DNA of 64,000 nt from Lachnospiraceae bacterium 3-1 (GTDB lineage Bacteria; Bacillota; Clostridia; Lachnospirales; Lachnospiraceae): contig KE159571.1 in assembly GCA_000403255.2 (NCBI GenBank), positions 530,111 to 594,110 of the forward strand, read 5' to 3'. Below the pieces are notes generated by a model. It searched no databases, was not told the origin of the DNA, and worked only from the letters and a program-made list of their open reading frames with translations. Each line of letters begins with the position of its first letter. Position 1 is the stretch's first letter. Shown in pieces: positions 8,624 to 17,349 of the stretch. The position numbers and the translations under genes were made by a program.

Positions 8624-8812
8624 ATGCGGCAATATCTGTCTGGAATGCAACGTATTTCAAAGGTTGCCGTAGTCAGGCAACTGGATGACGGCGGTGTGGA
8701 CACCATCTTCAATGGCGCCGAGCAGATAGATTCCATTTGGAACCGGAAAATGCTGATCGAAGACGGGTGTTCCACGTCACCTCTGTCTTTGCCCCAGGTG
8801 AAAAAGAGGTAA
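8624..8812 (+). CDS. Possible small protein at the GC boundary
   Basis: 62 codons starting 16 bases after the desulfidase stop, with TAGGAGA about 9 bases before the ATG. The predicted peptide (MRQYLSGMQRIS...) has no recognised domain. GC content is like the upstream block, and just after its stop the sequence turns AT-rich. It may be the 5' stump of a gene cut at the boundary or chance. Low confidence. Confidence 0.3.
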   Translation: MRQYLSGMQRISKVAVVRQLDDGGVDTIFNGAEQIDSIWNRKMLIEDGCSTSPLSLPQVKKR

Positions 8813-8915
8813 AAAATGGCAAGCCAAAATTCAATAGGTAAATACATATTTTGTGATAAAAGCAATCAGCAAAGAAACAAACAATTTGACCGAAACAAAA
8901 TAAAGTTCTATTGCT

Positions 8916-9323
8916 TCATATTTTTTTCTTAATGCGCAAGATATTTTGCCCATCCTTATATTCATAAGAAATCTCATCCATGGATTTTTTCACCATATAG
9001 ATGCCAAGCCCGCCAATTTCTCGTTCCTCCGCCGTAAGCCCCACATCAGGGTCTTTTCTGGCAAGCGGGTCATAAGCTTTGCCATTGTCGATAAATGTCA
9101 CCACCACAGAAAGAGGGTCCTCCAAGACGTCAATGTGGACAGTTGCTGGACCTGTCTTAGGACTGTAGGCATAGTGCGCAATATTTCCAAAGAGTTCGTC
9201 AATGGCAATGTCAATTTGCATCTGCGCTTTCAATGGACAATTTAACTGTTCTAACTGCTCATCAACAAACGCTGTCACTTTTTCTATATTTTCTACTGTA
9301 GCATCAATTTTCAATTCCTTCAT
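8916..9323 (-). CDS. RsbW-like serine kinase / anti-sigma factor ATPase
   Basis: 135 aa, a single HATPase_c_2 domain of the RsbW/SpoIIAB type. The N box is DELFGNIAHYAY, the G1 box FIDNGKAYDPL, and the G2 region GGLGIYMVKKSMDE; all nucleotide-binding residues appear intact. Proteins of this family phosphorylate a STAS antagonist on serine and, in classical systems, sequester a sigma factor. The start at 9323 has GGGAGAGG inside the end of the PP2C gene, giving a 20-base overlap and probable translational coupling. It is the last gene of the VOC-STAS-MATE-GH3-PP2C operon. No sigma factor gene is visible in the window, so the target may instead be the MATE-linked domains (inference). Confidence 0.88.
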   Translation of the reverse strand: MKELKIDATVENIEKVTAFVDEQLEQLNCPLKAQMQIDIAIDELFGNIAHYAYSPKTGPATVHIDVLEDPLSVVVTFIDNGKAYDPLARKDPDVGLTAEEREIGGLGIYMVKKSMDEISYEYKDGQNILRIKKKI

Positions 9324-10935
9324 TATGCATCCTCTCCCTGTATTCCAGACATAACATGGTAATGTCGTCAAACTGCGGCGCATTGCCTACAAAAGCATCA
9401 ATATCTTCTTTGACTTTTCCTAACAGATCCATCGGCGCTAATGCTGCATTTTGTGCAAGGACTTCTCCCAGCCGTTCCATACCATAGAGCCTGCCGTCTT
9501 TATCCATTGACTCTGTTACGCCGTCTGTATACTGGAATAACCGGTCGCCGGGGGATAACTGCATCGTGCCGCACTTATAACGTATCCCCTCCATACCAGC
9601 AAGCACAAAGCCTGCGCGGATTTTATGGGGCTTATAGCTTTCATCCTTTTTGCAGATAAACGGAATCTCATGACCTGCATTGACAAATGTAAATTCACCG
9701 CTCACAAGATCAAGCACACCCTCAAAGGCAGTGATAAACAGTCCTTCACTATTTGACTCACATAACAGGTTATTGACCTTTGTGAATACTTCGCCCAAGT
9801 CCCTGCCAGGTTGGGTATGGTCCTTAATCAAGGTTTTGCCAATCACCATAAACAGCGCTGCTGGCACGCCTTTTCCTGAGACGTCTGCCATGACAACCGC
9901 CAGATGTCTGTCATCTACCATAAAGAAATCATAGAAATCACCGCCAACCTCTTTTGCAGGATTCATCGTGGCATAGATATCAAACTCCGGTTTGTCTGGA
10001 AACGCTGGGAAAATTCCAGGCAGCATATTTGCCTGTATCTGTGTGGCAATGGAAAGCTCCGCTCCAATTCGCTCCTTCTCTGCTGTGACCAATGTAAGGT
10101 TTTCTACATATTCCACAATATCCGTTTCCATCTTACCCACAGCCTTTGCCAACACGCCTATTTCGTCATTCTTGTTAATGACGGACAGCTTATCGGAGGG
10201 CGTGTTAGAATCCGCAAAACGTTTGGCTTCGTCTGTGATGGCAAGGATTGGCAGCAGGACCTCTCGGTACAGGAACATACTATACACAAGGAGAAACAGA
10301 CAGACAGCGGCTAAGACGCCAAGGAGTACATCTTTTACATAAGTATTGCGGGCATTTTCCAGTCTTGTCATAGCTTTCTCTACGCCAAGGATTGCCACAA
10401 TTTTTCCTTTTGAATCATATATAGCAATGCCTGCGGTTGTATGTGCCCCAGATTCCTCTGAATAAGAATAAAGATACTCCGTGGCACGCTCACCTTTGGT
10501 AATGATACCTCGCACATTATTCACATACTCCTCAGTCACGCCAATTGCCGTATAACCTAGAGGGTAACGGTCAAAGCCGCTGGCGGAGTTCACTGAGTCA
10601 TAAATATAAGTAAGGGTTCGGTAATCAGAAGTATCAACCTTCGCCACATAAATCAATGTGGTGTTGGTGGCATCCACCAAATCATCCAGCCGTTTTTCAA
10701 TCTCCTGGTACTCCTCATCTGTGTCCCCTGTGGATAAATATTCTTCAAATTTGTCTGGATTTAAGTAACCTGCCGCAGTCTCCGCAATTTCATAAGCCGA
10801 ATCATTGTACTGTCGTTCTAATACAGATGTGAATTCTCGGTAGCCAATGATACTGATGATTGCCTCCAGTAAAATGCCAAAAATTATGATGGCAAGGGTT
10901 AATTTTCCCGTAAGTCCGGTAATCCTTTTTTTCAT
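9304..10935 (-). CDS. RsbU-type PP2C phosphatase with membrane sensor and HAMP
   Basis: 543 aa. TM1 at about residues 8-28, an extracytoplasmic sensor of about 175 residues, TM2 near 205-228, and a HAMP-like linker (VLLPILAITDEAKRF). The C-terminal half is a SpoIIE/RsbU PP2C domain. Metal-binding motifs are intact: VGGDFYDFF, VMADVSGKGVPAALFM, FQYTDGVTESM and FDDITML. The role would be to remove phosphate from the STAS protein in response to an external signal. The start at 10935 lies one base after the GH3 stop and has AAGGAAG. Cotranscribed with the RsbW-like kinase that it overlaps. Confidence 0.9.
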   Translation of the reverse strand: MKKRITGLTGKLTLAIIIFGILLEAIISIIGYREFTSVLERQYNDSAYEIAETAAGYLNPDKFEEYLSTGDTDEEYQEIEKRLDDLVDATNTTLIYVAKVDTSDYRTLTYIYDSVNSASGFDRYPLGYTAIGVTEEYVNNVRGIITKGERATEYLYSYSEESGAHTTAGIAIYDSKGKIVAILGVEKAMTRLENARNTYVKDVLLGVLAAVCLFLLVYSMFLYREVLLPILAITDEAKRFADSNTPSDKLSVINKNDEIGVLAKAVGKMETDIVEYVENLTLVTAEKERIGAELSIATQIQANMLPGIFPAFPDKPEFDIYATMNPAKEVGGDFYDFFMVDDRHLAVVMADVSGKGVPAALFMVIGKTLIKDHTQPGRDLGEVFTKVNNLLCESNSEGLFITAFEGVLDLVSGEFTFVNAGHEIPFICKKDESYKPHKIRAGFVLAGMEGIRYKCGTMQLSPGDRLFQYTDGVTESMDKDGRLYGMERLGEVLAQNAALAPMDLLGKVKEDIDAFVGNAPQFDDITMLCLEYRERMHNEGIEN

Positions 10936-10936
10936 T

Positions 10937-12625
10937 CTACGTCTTCCTTTCCCCAACAGCGCTTTTGTTCTCCCTGACAGCAAAAAACTGCTTCTTCTCC
11001 TCTGTGTCCAGAATGCAGACCTGCTTGCTTTGTCCCATCATCTTGCCATTTTTCGCCAATTGTTCCTCATAACGTCCAAAACTTCCTGCGCACAGATAGG
11101 AAATCCGAACTTTGCCAATTTCATTCATCTTCCGGCAACCTTGATATTCATAATTTACACGGCACAGGCATTCATCTAAAATATCTTCTGCACCTGAAAT
11201 ATTGAGATTCGTACATTCCAGATAAAACTGATACCGTGGCAATAGGTCCGACATATCCTCCTGTACGCAATATCCAATAATTTCACAGTGCATATGGAAC
11301 GCAAACTGTCTGACAGCCTCTGCAAGCTGTTCCTGGTTGCTTTTTTCTCCGGCAATATTGAGCACTTGATTTTTACGATAACAAAACTGTACGATGGGAG
11401 CTTGCCCATACCAATCCACCACTTCTATCACATCTCCCATACAATAGCGATACAGTCCGGAGTGATTTGTAAATACAAGCTCGTACCGTTCCCCGATGTT
11501 AACCTCCCACATAAATAAAGGCCGTTTTTCTTCTATCTGCGCCTCATTTAGTGGCAAAAACTCAAAAAAACCTGCCTCTGGAAAGAGAATATAACGATCC
11601 GTCTGATCCATCTTCTCTGCAATGCCAAAAATCCCTTCGGAAGCCGCATAGGCATAAGGATGTATGGGAATATCCCCTGCATATTCCTGCATCTTTTCTG
11701 TATAATAAGCAAAGGATTTCCCGCCAATTGCCAGCACATACCGAACCCTAGGCCAAATCTTCTTAATAATACCCTTATGCAGCGTATCATGGGAAAGAAG
11801 GCGCAGCTGTGCTGCCCGTAAAGGGTTGGGTGGCAGCTTTTGTTCTACATATTTCCGCCACTTTGTGCTCAGGCTTACACATTCATCCACCCTTCCACGC
11901 TCCATATCCTTCAACAGCATTTCCCAGTTCCGGTAGATATAGTCCAAAACTCCTGCTACCCGGTTGACAAAAACGCCATGGATAGCACGAAGATCCTGCT
12001 CTGCCAAGGCAAACCGCACTTTAACATAGCACAAATCTTCCAATGTATCTGGAAACAACACTTCCTTGGGCACACAGTAATCCTCTGCATCAAATTGCCC
12101 ATCCCTGTCCAGCCACTGGTAAACACATCCAGACCGGATGCCGTTCATTGTACCATTTTCCATATAGGTCTTTGCAAACTCCCCGATCTGAAAAATCTTA
12201 CCAAAAACCTCATTTTCCGGCAAATTCCGGTAATAATCTTTTATCATGCCAAAAGGGACGCCATATGCATACGTATACTGAATCTTTAAATCTGTCTCCG
12301 TAAGCGGAAGATACTTTGCATTTCCAGTAGTACCAGAACTGATACAATAGTAAACCACTGGCTCTTCTGTCAGAACCTTTTCCTCCCCTGCGATCATCCT
12401 CAGAATGTAATCCTCATAATCACCATATACACAAAGCGGAACTTTTTTCTGGAACTCCCCGACAGTCTTAATTGTCCCAAAACCATATTTCTTGCCATAT
12501 ACAGTTTCACGGTTGCGGTGCATGAGCTCAGCGAGCAGCTGCATTTGCACTTGGGCGGATCGTTCTGAGGTATTCTTAAGTGAATCCATAGATTCCTGCC
12601 CCAGTTTTCCATAATTGGTTTTCAT
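10937..12625 (-). CDS. GH3-type acyl-acid amido synthetase
   Basis: 562 aa, typical for the GH3 family of the ANL adenylating superfamily. Phosphate-binding motif SSGTTGNAKYLPLT near residue 96. The second ATP motif region is YAASEGIFGIAEKM near 330, and the hinge segment is YRYCMGDVIEVVDWYGQ near 410. Plant GH3 enzymes adenylate a carboxylic acid and couple it to an amino acid; bacterial members are few and mostly uncharacterised. Here it lies between a MATE exporter and a PP2C gene in the NRPS locus. It could therefore condense the NRPS product or its capping acid with an amine, or protect the host by conjugation. Family call is strong; substrate is unknown. Confidence 0.88.
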   Translation of the reverse strand: MKTNYGKLGQESMDSLKNTSERSAQVQMQLLAELMHRNRETVYGKKYGFGTIKTVGEFQKKVPLCVYGDYEDYILRMIAGEEKVLTEEPVVYYCISSGTTGNAKYLPLTETDLKIQYTYAYGVPFGMIKDYYRNLPENEVFGKIFQIGEFAKTYMENGTMNGIRSGCVYQWLDRDGQFDAEDYCVPKEVLFPDTLEDLCYVKVRFALAEQDLRAIHGVFVNRVAGVLDYIYRNWEMLLKDMERGRVDECVSLSTKWRKYVEQKLPPNPLRAAQLRLLSHDTLHKGIIKKIWPRVRYVLAIGGKSFAYYTEKMQEYAGDIPIHPYAYAASEGIFGIAEKMDQTDRYILFPEAGFFEFLPLNEAQIEEKRPLFMWEVNIGERYELVFTNHSGLYRYCMGDVIEVVDWYGQAPIVQFCYRKNQVLNIAGEKSNQEQLAEAVRQFAFHMHCEIIGYCVQEDMSDLLPRYQFYLECTNLNISGAEDILDECLCRVNYEYQGCRKMNEIGKVRISYLCAGSFGRYEEQLAKNGKMMGQSKQVCILDTEEKKQFFAVRENKSAVGERKT

Positions 12626-12643
12626 TCTGTCCCCTGTCTCCTG

Positions 12644-14428
12644 TTATATGTAAATTTGAATCGTATTCATGCCAAACGTCCGCTGGTACATTGCCTCCTC
12701 CACCATATCCTCAATCATGCGGATGCCCATATATATATCATAATCCCCCGCTTCCTTCCCAGGTGCATCATCACACATCTGTCCGTTGCCTTCTGTGCGG
12801 CATAATGGATTGAACTCTCTGCCGCTGTAACGGATGCGGATGCCGATAACGCCCTGTAGAGAATACACCCGAAGATCGAATTCCACGTTTTTTTCCTGAT
12901 TCACAGACAGAATCAATGTCATCATCTCTTCCATCGCCAAACTCACACGCATGACCTGCTTAGGAAGCATGCCGTTTTCCTCACAGAACACCGTAATCTT
13001 GCTGCTGGCATCGCAAATAGCCTCTTCCTTACCCTGGACAGAAAAATTAATAACCCGGCCCGTTTCCTCCAACGTCTGATCCATCAACAGAAAACGGGAA
13101 CAATGCTTGTGGAAATGTTGATACACGCCTGTCACCATAAACCAGACAAGCAGCGTGAGGACTTCACCTGTAAATAAAAACCACCAAGGACTGAAGCTTT
13201 GCCGGCAAAGCACAAACAGGCTTGCACACGGCATAACAAACGTGCGTAGAAAAATAATGGCATTTGCCCACATGACATATCCCGACACATTATAGTATCC
13301 TGACAGAATGCAATTACACAGCGCAGGAATCATGCCGAGGGACATGCACAAAAAAGCAAATCTCAATGAATCCGTCAGCCCGTATGCATCCCTAATAAAA
13401 TCTGCCCCAACCAGGATAACGGCGGAAAATAACAGACAATAGGGGATACCACTCTTGACTTGTCTTGCCAGCAGCAGACATGCGCTCTTATTGTCATGCT
13501 CTCCGCTGTAAATCCCCAGCATTGCAGATGCCGCCTGCGGCACGCCGCTGGTAACGCTCTCCTCAAATGCGCTAATACAGTTCACCGCTGTAAATGCTGC
13601 TACCAATCCACTGCCGCCATGTTGTAAAAGCAATGTGTTTACAACCATTACACGCAGCGTTTGAAACACATTATTCAAGGCGGACGGACTGCTTGCCTTG
13701 GCAATGTGCAGAAAGGAAATGTCCTTGCATATAACACTCATGCCCAAAGAAAAACTGCTCTTTTTGTCGCACAGCCAGAGGAAGCCCAACAGACAGGACA
13801 GCGCCGTTGCCACAACACTGGCAAGGGCAGCCCCAAACACACCCATGTCAAAGACATACAAAAACAGCACATCCAGTATGATATTTCCAGCGCCCATTAC
13901 AAGCATCATCCATGTGACCTGAGAATTCCTCCCATCCAGCCTAAGATACCAGAAGGGAATGTAAATCAGGACTTTTGGTAATGTGCCAGCAAGGGTAACT
14001 CCAACATATTCCATCACCAGAGGCGATACTGCTTCCTCAAAACATAACAGGCCAATCAGAGGTTTTATGCACAAGAGTCCTGCTGCCGTAACCACTGCCG
14101 AAATAAACACACACCAGAAAACTGACATCTTGTAAAGCTCCTGCGCCTTGTCGCTCTGATTATTGCCAATTGCCTCCGCTGCGCAGATAGCAGTCCCTGA
14201 AACAAGAAAGGAACCTACAATACACAGGACCAGGTAGACTGGTAAACTGAAATTAATGGCAACCAGGGCATCCGGCCCAAGCCGCTGCCCCACAAGGATG
14301 CCATCTGCAAGGATATTAATATTACCGCTTAAAATAGACAACATACAGGGAATCAATGCCTTCCCATATGCCTTTTTTAGAAATTGTTCATTCTGCTCCA
14401 GTGAAACGGAAGATATCTGCTCACTCAT
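12644..14428 (-). CDS. MATE efflux protein with C-terminal degenerate RsbW-like domain
   Basis: 594 aa. Residues about 20-450 form a MATE transporter with about twelve hydrophobic helices (start region YGKALIPCMLSILSGNINILADGILVG). Residues about 470-594 are a histidine-kinase-type ATPase domain like RsbW (VSLAMEEMMTLILS, IRIRYSGREFNPL, GIRMIEDMVEE). Two binding positions look lost: the N-box Asn (EEMMTL where EEITAN is seen in the sister gene) and the G1 Asp (RYSG instead of RDDG). It may therefore be a pseudokinase that binds a partner but not ATP. The gene is downstream of the STAS gene and upstream of GH3. The likely role is export of the locus product with cytosolic gating; gating is inferred. 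Confidence 0.88.
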   Translation of the reverse strand: MSEQISSVSLEQNEQFLKKAYGKALIPCMLSILSGNINILADGILVGQRLGPDALVAINFSLPVYLVLCIVGSFLVSGTAICAAEAIGNNQSDKAQELYKMSVFWCVFISAVVTAAGLLCIKPLIGLLCFEEAVSPLVMEYVGVTLAGTLPKVLIYIPFWYLRLDGRNSQVTWMMLVMGAGNIILDVLFLYVFDMGVFGAALASVVATALSCLLGFLWLCDKKSSFSLGMSVICKDISFLHIAKASSPSALNNVFQTLRVMVVNTLLLQHGGSGLVAAFTAVNCISAFEESVTSGVPQAASAMLGIYSGEHDNKSACLLLARQVKSGIPYCLLFSAVILVGADFIRDAYGLTDSLRFAFLCMSLGMIPALCNCILSGYYNVSGYVMWANAIIFLRTFVMPCASLFVLCRQSFSPWWFLFTGEVLTLLVWFMVTGVYQHFHKHCSRFLLMDQTLEETGRVINFSVQGKEEAICDASSKITVFCEENGMLPKQVMRVSLAMEEMMTLILSVNQEKNVEFDLRVYSLQGVIGIRIRYSGREFNPLCRTEGNGQMCDDAPGKEAGDYDIYMGIRMIEDMVEEAMYQRTFGMNTIQIYI

Positions 14429-14471
14429 ACGCTCTCATTTCTCATAATAGCATCTCCAACCATATGTCAAG

Positions 14472-14771
14472 CTACGATTCGATGGTAAGGATATCGGCAA
14501 ATCCAGTGACTTCAAAGATTTCCATAATTGTTTCGTTCACATTCATGACCTTCATGCTGCCCTGCTTGTTCATCTGCTTTTGTGCACCCAAAAGAATGCG
14601 CAGTCCCGCCGATGACAGATAGTCAAGCGCAGCCATGTCAAAGGTCAGTTCCGTTACTCCATCCAAACTGCCAGACAGAACCTTTTCAAGCTCTGGCGCC
14701 GTTGTTGTATCTAACCTTCCCTCTAGGGAAATGCACAATTGGTTTCCATTTGATTTCTCTGTGATATTCAT
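14472..14771 (-). CDS. STAS-domain anti-sigma factor antagonist
   Basis: 99 aa, a single STAS domain like SpoIIAA/RsbV. The phosphorylatable serine is in DYLSSAGLRILLG (near residue 54), and the usual start ISLEGRLDTTTAPELE is present. It would be phosphorylated by RsbW-like kinases and reset by the PP2C phosphatase, both in the same operon. It lies 12 bases after the VOC gene and about 43 before the MATE fusion. With two RsbW-like domains on MATE proteins nearby, it is a candidate for binding them directly (inference). Confidence 0.88.
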   Translation of the reverse strand: MNITEKSNGNQLCISLEGRLDTTTAPELEKVLSGSLDGVTELTFDMAALDYLSSAGLRILLGAQKQMNKQGSMKVMNVNETIMEIFEVTGFADILTIES

Positions 14772-14783
14772 ATTCGTCTCTCC

Positions 14784-15365
14784 TTAATCTCCAATATCTG
14801 TGTGTCCCTGCTCAAACTCCCATTGCAGACCATACTTATCAATAAAGTAAAAATATTTGGTATTGCCCAAAATATCCGCGGCTTTTTGTTTGCCCTGGGC
14901 ATCCTTCTCTTTCGCTTCATCAAAATAATAAAAATCTGATGGTAGTGTCTTGCTGATCTGGTAAACCTGATAATCCTCTGTGGTATTAATTAAGGTTACG
15001 TCCGGCTGCGCCTTTATGTATTCAAAAGCCTCCTCAATATTGATGACCTTCAACGCCACATGTCTGGCTCCGCTGATATCATTGGCTTTAAAAATCACGG
15101 GTTCCTGGCGGCCCTTAGGATTGTGGTAGCACATCAGCTCAATGGTAAACTTTGTTCCTGGCACATCCATAAAGCCAATAGAAACATCCCCTTCTTCTGC
15201 TTCTTTTATAAAACCTCCCGCCTGGAAAAAGCCTTTGTTCTTCCAATGGGGAATATGCTGGTTAGGAACAGCGCCCAAAATCCTCTCATAATACTGAAAC
15301 GCTTCCATCACATCATCCACAAAAATGCATACATGGGATAATCCTGTAAAAACTGGTTTTTTCAT
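14784..15365 (-). CDS. VOC-fold (glyoxalase/dioxygenase-like) protein
   Basis: 193 aa with two beta-alpha-beta-beta-beta modules. Module one starts GLSHVCIFVDDVMEAFQYY and module two is around ARHVALKVINIEEAF, ending YGLQWEFEQGH. His and Glu at typical metal positions are present. The superfamily includes glyoxalases, extradiol dioxygenases and antibiotic-binding resistance proteins. As first gene of an operon in a biosynthetic locus, self-resistance by binding or modification of an intermediate is plausible. Specific reaction not assigned. The ribosome site is AAAGGAGGAAC and the upstream region carries the 21-bp tandem repeats described separately. Confidence 0.75.
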   Translation of the reverse strand: MKKPVFTGLSHVCIFVDDVMEAFQYYERILGAVPNQHIPHWKNKGFFQAGGFIKEAEEGDVSIGFMDVPGTKFTIELMCYHNPKGRQEPVIFKANDISGARHVALKVINIEEAFEYIKAQPDVTLINTTEDYQVYQISKTLPSDFYYFDEAKEKDAQGKQKAADILGNTKYFYFIDKYGLQWEFEQGHTDIGD

Positions 15366-15482
15366 ATTGTAGTTCCTCCTTTTTTTATTCCCGCGAGCAA
15401 TGAGCCAAGCAGCCGCGCTCGCGCGAATATTTGACTAATATTTCATAAACTCAGGCTGTCGAAAGCACCTTTTATGCTCCAT

Positions 15483-15548
15483 ATCATAGTAACAAAATAT
15501 TTTCCAAAATTGTGTTTTTCGGGACAATTGATATCTATTTCGGGATAA
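15483..15548 (-). promoter_or_regulatory. LytTR-type tandem operator and promoter of the VOC operon
   Basis: Two near-identical 11-mers, tttcgggacaa (15517-15527) and tttcgggataa (15538-15548), lie exactly 21 bp apart on the plus strand. On the minus strand they are followed 28 bases later by TATGAT (15488-15483), with no good -35 box. Direct repeats spaced 21-22 bp upstream of a weak -35 are the usual arrangement for LytTR activators such as AgrA. The start of the VOC gene is about 110 bases further on. Confidence 0.5.
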
Positions 15549-15551
15549 ATC

Positions 15552-17310
15552 CTAATTTTTTTGGATATTCAGCTCCACCACTGTGTTATTCATGTTCAAT
15601 ACCCGCATATACTGGAATTCAGACGCCATCTTCTTAATCAGGGCAATCCCTCCTAAAGTCACCGCTTCTTCCTTCTGCTGCTGATACTCCAAGGGGTTAA
15701 AGGGGATGCCGTCGTCACGAATTCTTAACATGTATTTATCATCCTGTATGGTAAAACTGATATCTATATAATTTTTCCCGCTGCGGTAACCATACTGCAC
15801 AATATTGGCAGTAATCTCCTCAACGGCAAGCCCAAGAACCATGGCATCCCGTTCACTTATGTGGTTGTCTGTACAAAATTCAAATAGCTTTTCCCGATAA
15901 GCAATTACTTCTTCCAGATTGTTCTCAATGGAACAGTCTAAAAATTTCTCATTGGTAATTTGTGGCAGCATATAGACTCCACCAGCCTCAAATTTTCCGC
16001 TGCGCTGTCCCATAATCCGCCAGAGAGCAGCCAGAAAGATAGTAACCGCTTCGCTTACTACTGCCATCAAGCATACACCGGGAAGTTCCCAGAAGAAAAT
16101 CCCTGCTAAGGTAAGTGGCACGATCACCACAAATCCCTGCAATACAGTTACTATCGTAGATAGGCCCGGCTGTAAAATTGTCTGGTAGTAGGACATCAGG
16201 AACTTATTATACACATAAAAGGGAAAGCTGCAGGCAAAAATGCGCAGCGCCATCTCACACAGTGCAAGCATATTGCCTTCTGTGATTCCAAATAATCCAG
16301 CAATCAAACCAGGAACGGCAAAAAATATTATTAACAAAATGACAATTGCCATGTAACTGTAGATGAGTACTCTCTTACAGAGGGTATGGATGCCATAATA
16401 ATCACGTTCTCCATAGAGAATTCCTGCAATATTCTGGACCAGGCCAATAATTCCCCCTACACACAATTCTGCAATCAGCACGGCATTGGCGCAAACAGAA
16501 TAGACTGCCATAGGGTCTTTTCCCAGAATACGCACAATTGCAGAGTTGATAATCACAGATTTTAGCGCAGACATCAGGGTAAAGGCTGCGCTGGGAATTC
16601 CTGCCTTCATGGAAATCCTTACATAATGGAAAGCTTTTTTATCTAGCCTTCGCAGGTGCAGCATCCGCTGTTTGGAACGAAAATAAATTGCCACCGACGC
16701 CATTCCAACCAGGTAACCAATCACTGTAGCCAGCGCGCTGCCTGCCATGCCCATATGAAAGCTCTGGATAAACACAAAATCCAGAAACAGGTTTACTACA
16801 TTGGCAATGATGAAAAGAGCGCTCCCTAACTGGGGATGGTTATCTGCATTTATAAAATAACAGAAAATAATGGCCACCGTCAGAATAGGAATTCCCGCAA
16901 CATTTACCATAATATACGGCTCGGCCAGCGCAGCTAAATCATTATTTCCGGCAAGCAGCATGGCTGCAGGCCCCCGGAAGGATTGGTGTGAACAGCGCAA
17001 AAAGCGCCGATATTGACAATCCGGCTGCCAGCGAGGCGGTGAACACCCCACTGGCTTTTTCCATGTCCCGTTTCCCAAGAAACACAGCCGCTTCAGCCGC
17101 GCCGCCCATAGCAAGCATTAAAGCCGCCATCTGCAACAGTAAAAGTATCGGCATAGAAATTTCAATCGCCGCCATTGCCTCCGCTCCCAGGAGGTTTCCC
17201 ACAATCATTCCATCCACCACATTGCCAAGCTGCATTGCAACCGTCATCAGCACTCCTGGCAGAATATACTGGTGGATTTTTTTATTGATTAAAAACGCAT
17301 TTCTCTCCAT
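15552..17310 (-). pseudogene. MATE efflux protein with C-terminal RsbW-like domain, frameshifted
   Basis: Two overlapping frames make one protein of about 585 aa. The first (start 17310, AGGAGG upstream) gives MATE helices 1-2 and ends PILPGACSHAACRK. The second continues with AAMLLAGNNDLAALAEPYIMV. The shift falls at a run of five C (16971-16975); one base fewer restores the frame. The C-terminal domain (about the last 130 residues) is RsbW-like with intact boxes: LAVEEITANIVQYGY, IRDDGIPFNPLEY, and GGIALIKKM. It follows the NRPS by 39 bases and is last in that operon. Either a recent mutation, a phase-variable tract or a sequencing error. If repaired, it would be a second exporter with an ATP-binding regulatory domain. 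Confidence 0.8.
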
Positions 17311-17349
17311 AGAAACCTCCTGTAACTGTTTGGATAACTTAGCTGTCTG

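Noticed and set aside
15391-15430. cgcgagc / gctcgcg hairpin after the MATE gene as terminator
   Set aside because: Seven-base stem with an 18-base loop and no T tract; it lies beyond the operator repeats and is not convincing.
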